Origin: Lentisphaerota bacterium
GTDB taxonomy: Bacteria; Verrucomicrobiota; Kiritimatiellia; RFP12; UBA1067
Length of the DNA: 6,350 bases
NCBI GenBank assembly: GCA_015061765.1
Contig: SUVZ01000229.1
Location: 1 to 6,350, forward strand
Direction of reading: 5' to 3'
This document shows positions 4,867 to 6,350 of the stretch, in pieces. Made by a program: the position numbers and the translations under genes. The notes beneath the pieces were generated by a model. The model was not told where the DNA came from. It saw only the letters and a program-made list of their open reading frames with translations, and made no database searches. Numbering within the stretch: the stretch's first letter is position 1; each line of letters opens with the position of its first letter.

Positions 4867-6350
4867 TTAAAACTCTTCTGCAGCTGCATCAACAAGCTGG
4901 CGGGTTTCAGGGTCGAAGGAAAGGCCGATGAGATGAATCGGGAGACCCGATGCAAGATAGGGGGCCGCATAATTCTTCTCGCGGATCTGCCTGAATGCCT
5001 TATCTACCGGTTCGCCGACTTTGAGTTCGAAGATGAACACACCATTCACATGGCTTGCCACGATATCGGCTCGTCCGTTCGCCTGCACATCCTCCATCGT
5101 GAAACGGAAGCCGCATCCTGCCAGCAGGAACGAAAGACAACGGGCGTAGGAGTTTTCGTGAACACGCCCTTCCGTAGAACCGTAGGCCATTGCCGCATAG
5201 AGTGATTTGAGTCCGAGGAAGAAATCCGGGAACGCACCGCCACGGAGCTTAGCCCCTAAACTTGCCGCCCAAACGGCATCTTTTTCTGCGGCAACCCCTG
5301 CCATCAGCAAATTCAAATCCTTGCGCACTTCTTCATCCGGTACACCAAGGGTATACAACCCTTCCGAATAATCCTTGATTGTCAGATAGCCTGTCTGAAA
5401 AAGCATTCCTATCGGCTTCAAATCTGCCAAGTTTGTAACATCGAACTCCAACTCTGACACAAACTGGGTCTTGTCCGGATCTATCGCCAGCATATCAGAA
5501 CGCTTAAGATAGTTCATAAGCGATGACGGACGACCTGTCGACGACCATGTGGCAGAAAACTCAGGCTCCTTCTTCTGCAGAGTAAGAGCAATTGATATCG
5601 GATTGTAAACGGTCGTCTTCCCGTACTTAGAGAACCGAAAGCCGTTGTACCAATGTTTCATTTCCGCGCGATAGTCCTCATACGCTTTGCCCATCTTCAC
5701 GGCATGCTCACGAAGATGCTCTTCAAAATTCGCCCCCAGTTCCTCCTCGGTATAGCCGAACATCGTCGCATACTCTTCATCCATCGTTATATCAACGATA
5801 TTGTTCAGACACGAAAACACCGACATCTTCGTAAACTTCGACACACCCGTCATGAACAGGAAACGAATGTCGCCGGTACGATTCTTCATCTGCGAATAGA
5901 CTGTAGAAAGCCTGTCGCGGACGGCTTCGGCCTTGGCAACATCATCGAGACAATGGCCGACGGGCGAGTCGTATTCGTCAATAAGAATCACAACACCCCT
6001 GCCGCCGTTGGCCGCGGAAAGATCCTCTATAGCATTTCCGAAATTGTCTGATGGCAAAGCCGATAAATCATACTCAAATCCCGCCTCTTTCAATTTCCGC
6101 TTCAGATGAGACACAAGTGATTTTTCAAAATCCTCTATGCTGGTCGTCGCAATATCGTTCATTTCCAAATGGATGATTGGATATTTCTCCCAAACCCAAT
6201 CATCCTTCTTCTCGATCGCAAGACCTTCGAACAATTCCCTCCGGGCCTGAAAAAGAGCCTTGAGCGTCGAAACCGTAAGCGACTTTCCAAACCTTCGCGG
6301 ACGCGAGAGAAAGAAAAGCCTCGCATCTGGGTGTGCCGCAAGGCGATGGA
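4867..6350 (-). CDS. AAA-ATPase-like protein with C-terminal PD-(D/E)XK nuclease domain, 5' end cut by window
   Basis: The frame is open from the right window edge (first full codon at 6348) to TAA at 4869-4867, giving 493 visible residues; relatives are about 510-560, so roughly 20-60 N-terminal residues lie outside. A TTG at 6234 would make a shorter protein but would cut off the Walker A region, so it is not the start. Visible in order: FFLSRPRRFGKSL (residues 12-24), the characteristic Walker A of the AAA-ATPase-like family; VVILIDEYDSPV, Walker B at about residues 119-130; FLFMTGVSKFTKMSVFS, the sensor-1-like stretch; HWYNGFRF; and, in the last 70 residues, GRADIV and FELK, the Asp and Glu-x-Lys of a PD-(D/E)XK nuclease fold. 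Proteins of this kind are often present in many copies in gut and animal-associated bacteria; their function is unknown, though the fold suggests an ATP-driven nucleic-acid-acting protein. No partner gene is visible. Confidence 0.87.
   Translation of the reverse strand, partial: HRLAAHPDARLFFLSRPRRFGKSLTVSTLKALFQARRELFEGLAIEKKDDWVWEKYPIIHLEMNDIATTSIEDFEKSLVSHLKRKLKEAGFEYDLSALPSDNFGNAIEDLSAANGGRGVVILIDEYDSPVGHCLDDVAKAEAVRDRLSTVYSQMKNRTGDIRFLFMTGVSKFTKMSVFSCLNNIVDITMDEEYATMFGYTEEELGANFEEHLREHAVKMGKAYEDYRAEMKHWYNGFRFSKYGKTTVYNPISIALTLQKKEPEFSATWSSTGRPSSLMNYLKRSDMLAIDPDKTQFVSELEFDVTNLADLKPIGMLFQTGYLTIKDYSEGLYTLGVPDEEVRKDLNLLMAGVAAEKDAVWAASLGAKLRGGAFPDFFLGLKSLYAAMAYGSTEGRVHENSYARCLSFLLAGCGFRFTMEDVQANGRADIVASHVNGVFIFELKVGEPVDKAFRQIREKNYAAPYLASGLPIHLIGLSFDPETRQLVDAAAEEF

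Noticed and set aside
6159..6341. Minus-strand 60-codon Arg-rich frame at the right edge
   Set aside because: It is a shadow frame of the ATPase gene, whose own frame holds the Walker A motif here.
1..6350. CRISPR array, tRNA/rRNA, insertion-sequence ends
   Set aside because: I saw no regularly spaced long repeats, no tRNA-like cloverleaf, no rRNA sequence and no transposase or terminal inverted repeats at the gene junctions.

Overview
The window looks like a chromosomal piece of a Lentisphaerae/Kiritimatiellae-type bacterium (PVC group), probably host-associated. This is inferred from gene style, not from any search: paired XylR-like regulators (sugar-binding domain plus AraC DNA-binding domain), a secreted Tat-type PHP metallohydrolase, and fragments of sugar-catabolic genes (PIG-L deacetylase, MFS permease, Gfo/Idh/MocA oxidoreductase, glycoside-hydrolase-like tail). 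A multicopy-style AAA-ATPase/PD-(D/E)XK protein closes the window.

Layout. 1-257: no gene seen. 258-1715 (minus): intact CehA/McbA-like PHP metallohydrolase with a Tat/lipoprotein signal, a good ribosome binding site and an extended -10 promoter. 1826-2502 (minus): a graveyard of four gene pieces in operon order: a PIG-L N-terminus, an MFS C-terminus, a Gfo/Idh/MocA N-terminus that still overlaps the MFS stop by ATGA, and the C-terminal tail of a glycoside-hydrolase-like protein. Two 5'-gene/3'-gene junctions imply two separate deletions, or assembly joins. 2503-2703: divergent control region with a perfect 9-bp inverted repeat and four TGCGC cores spaced 31-35 bp. 2704-3873 (plus): intact XylR-like regulator. 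3984-4547 (plus): a second XylR-like regulator broken by an in-frame TAG and by loss of nearly all of its ligand-binding domain. 4548-4866: nothing recognisable. 4867-6350 (minus): AAA-ATPase/PD-(D/E)XK protein, running off the right edge.

How it fits together. The original arrangement was probably a sugar or glycan catabolic operon on the minus strand, controlled by the divergent XylR-like regulator, with a second regulator beside it. Only the first regulator, the terminal PHP hydrolase and the unrelated ATPase remain whole. The repeated loss of gene interiors is the most notable feature. I see no clear undescribed system; the best leads are the deletion pattern, the operator-like region and a shared promoter pattern that leaves almost no 5' leader on both regulators.
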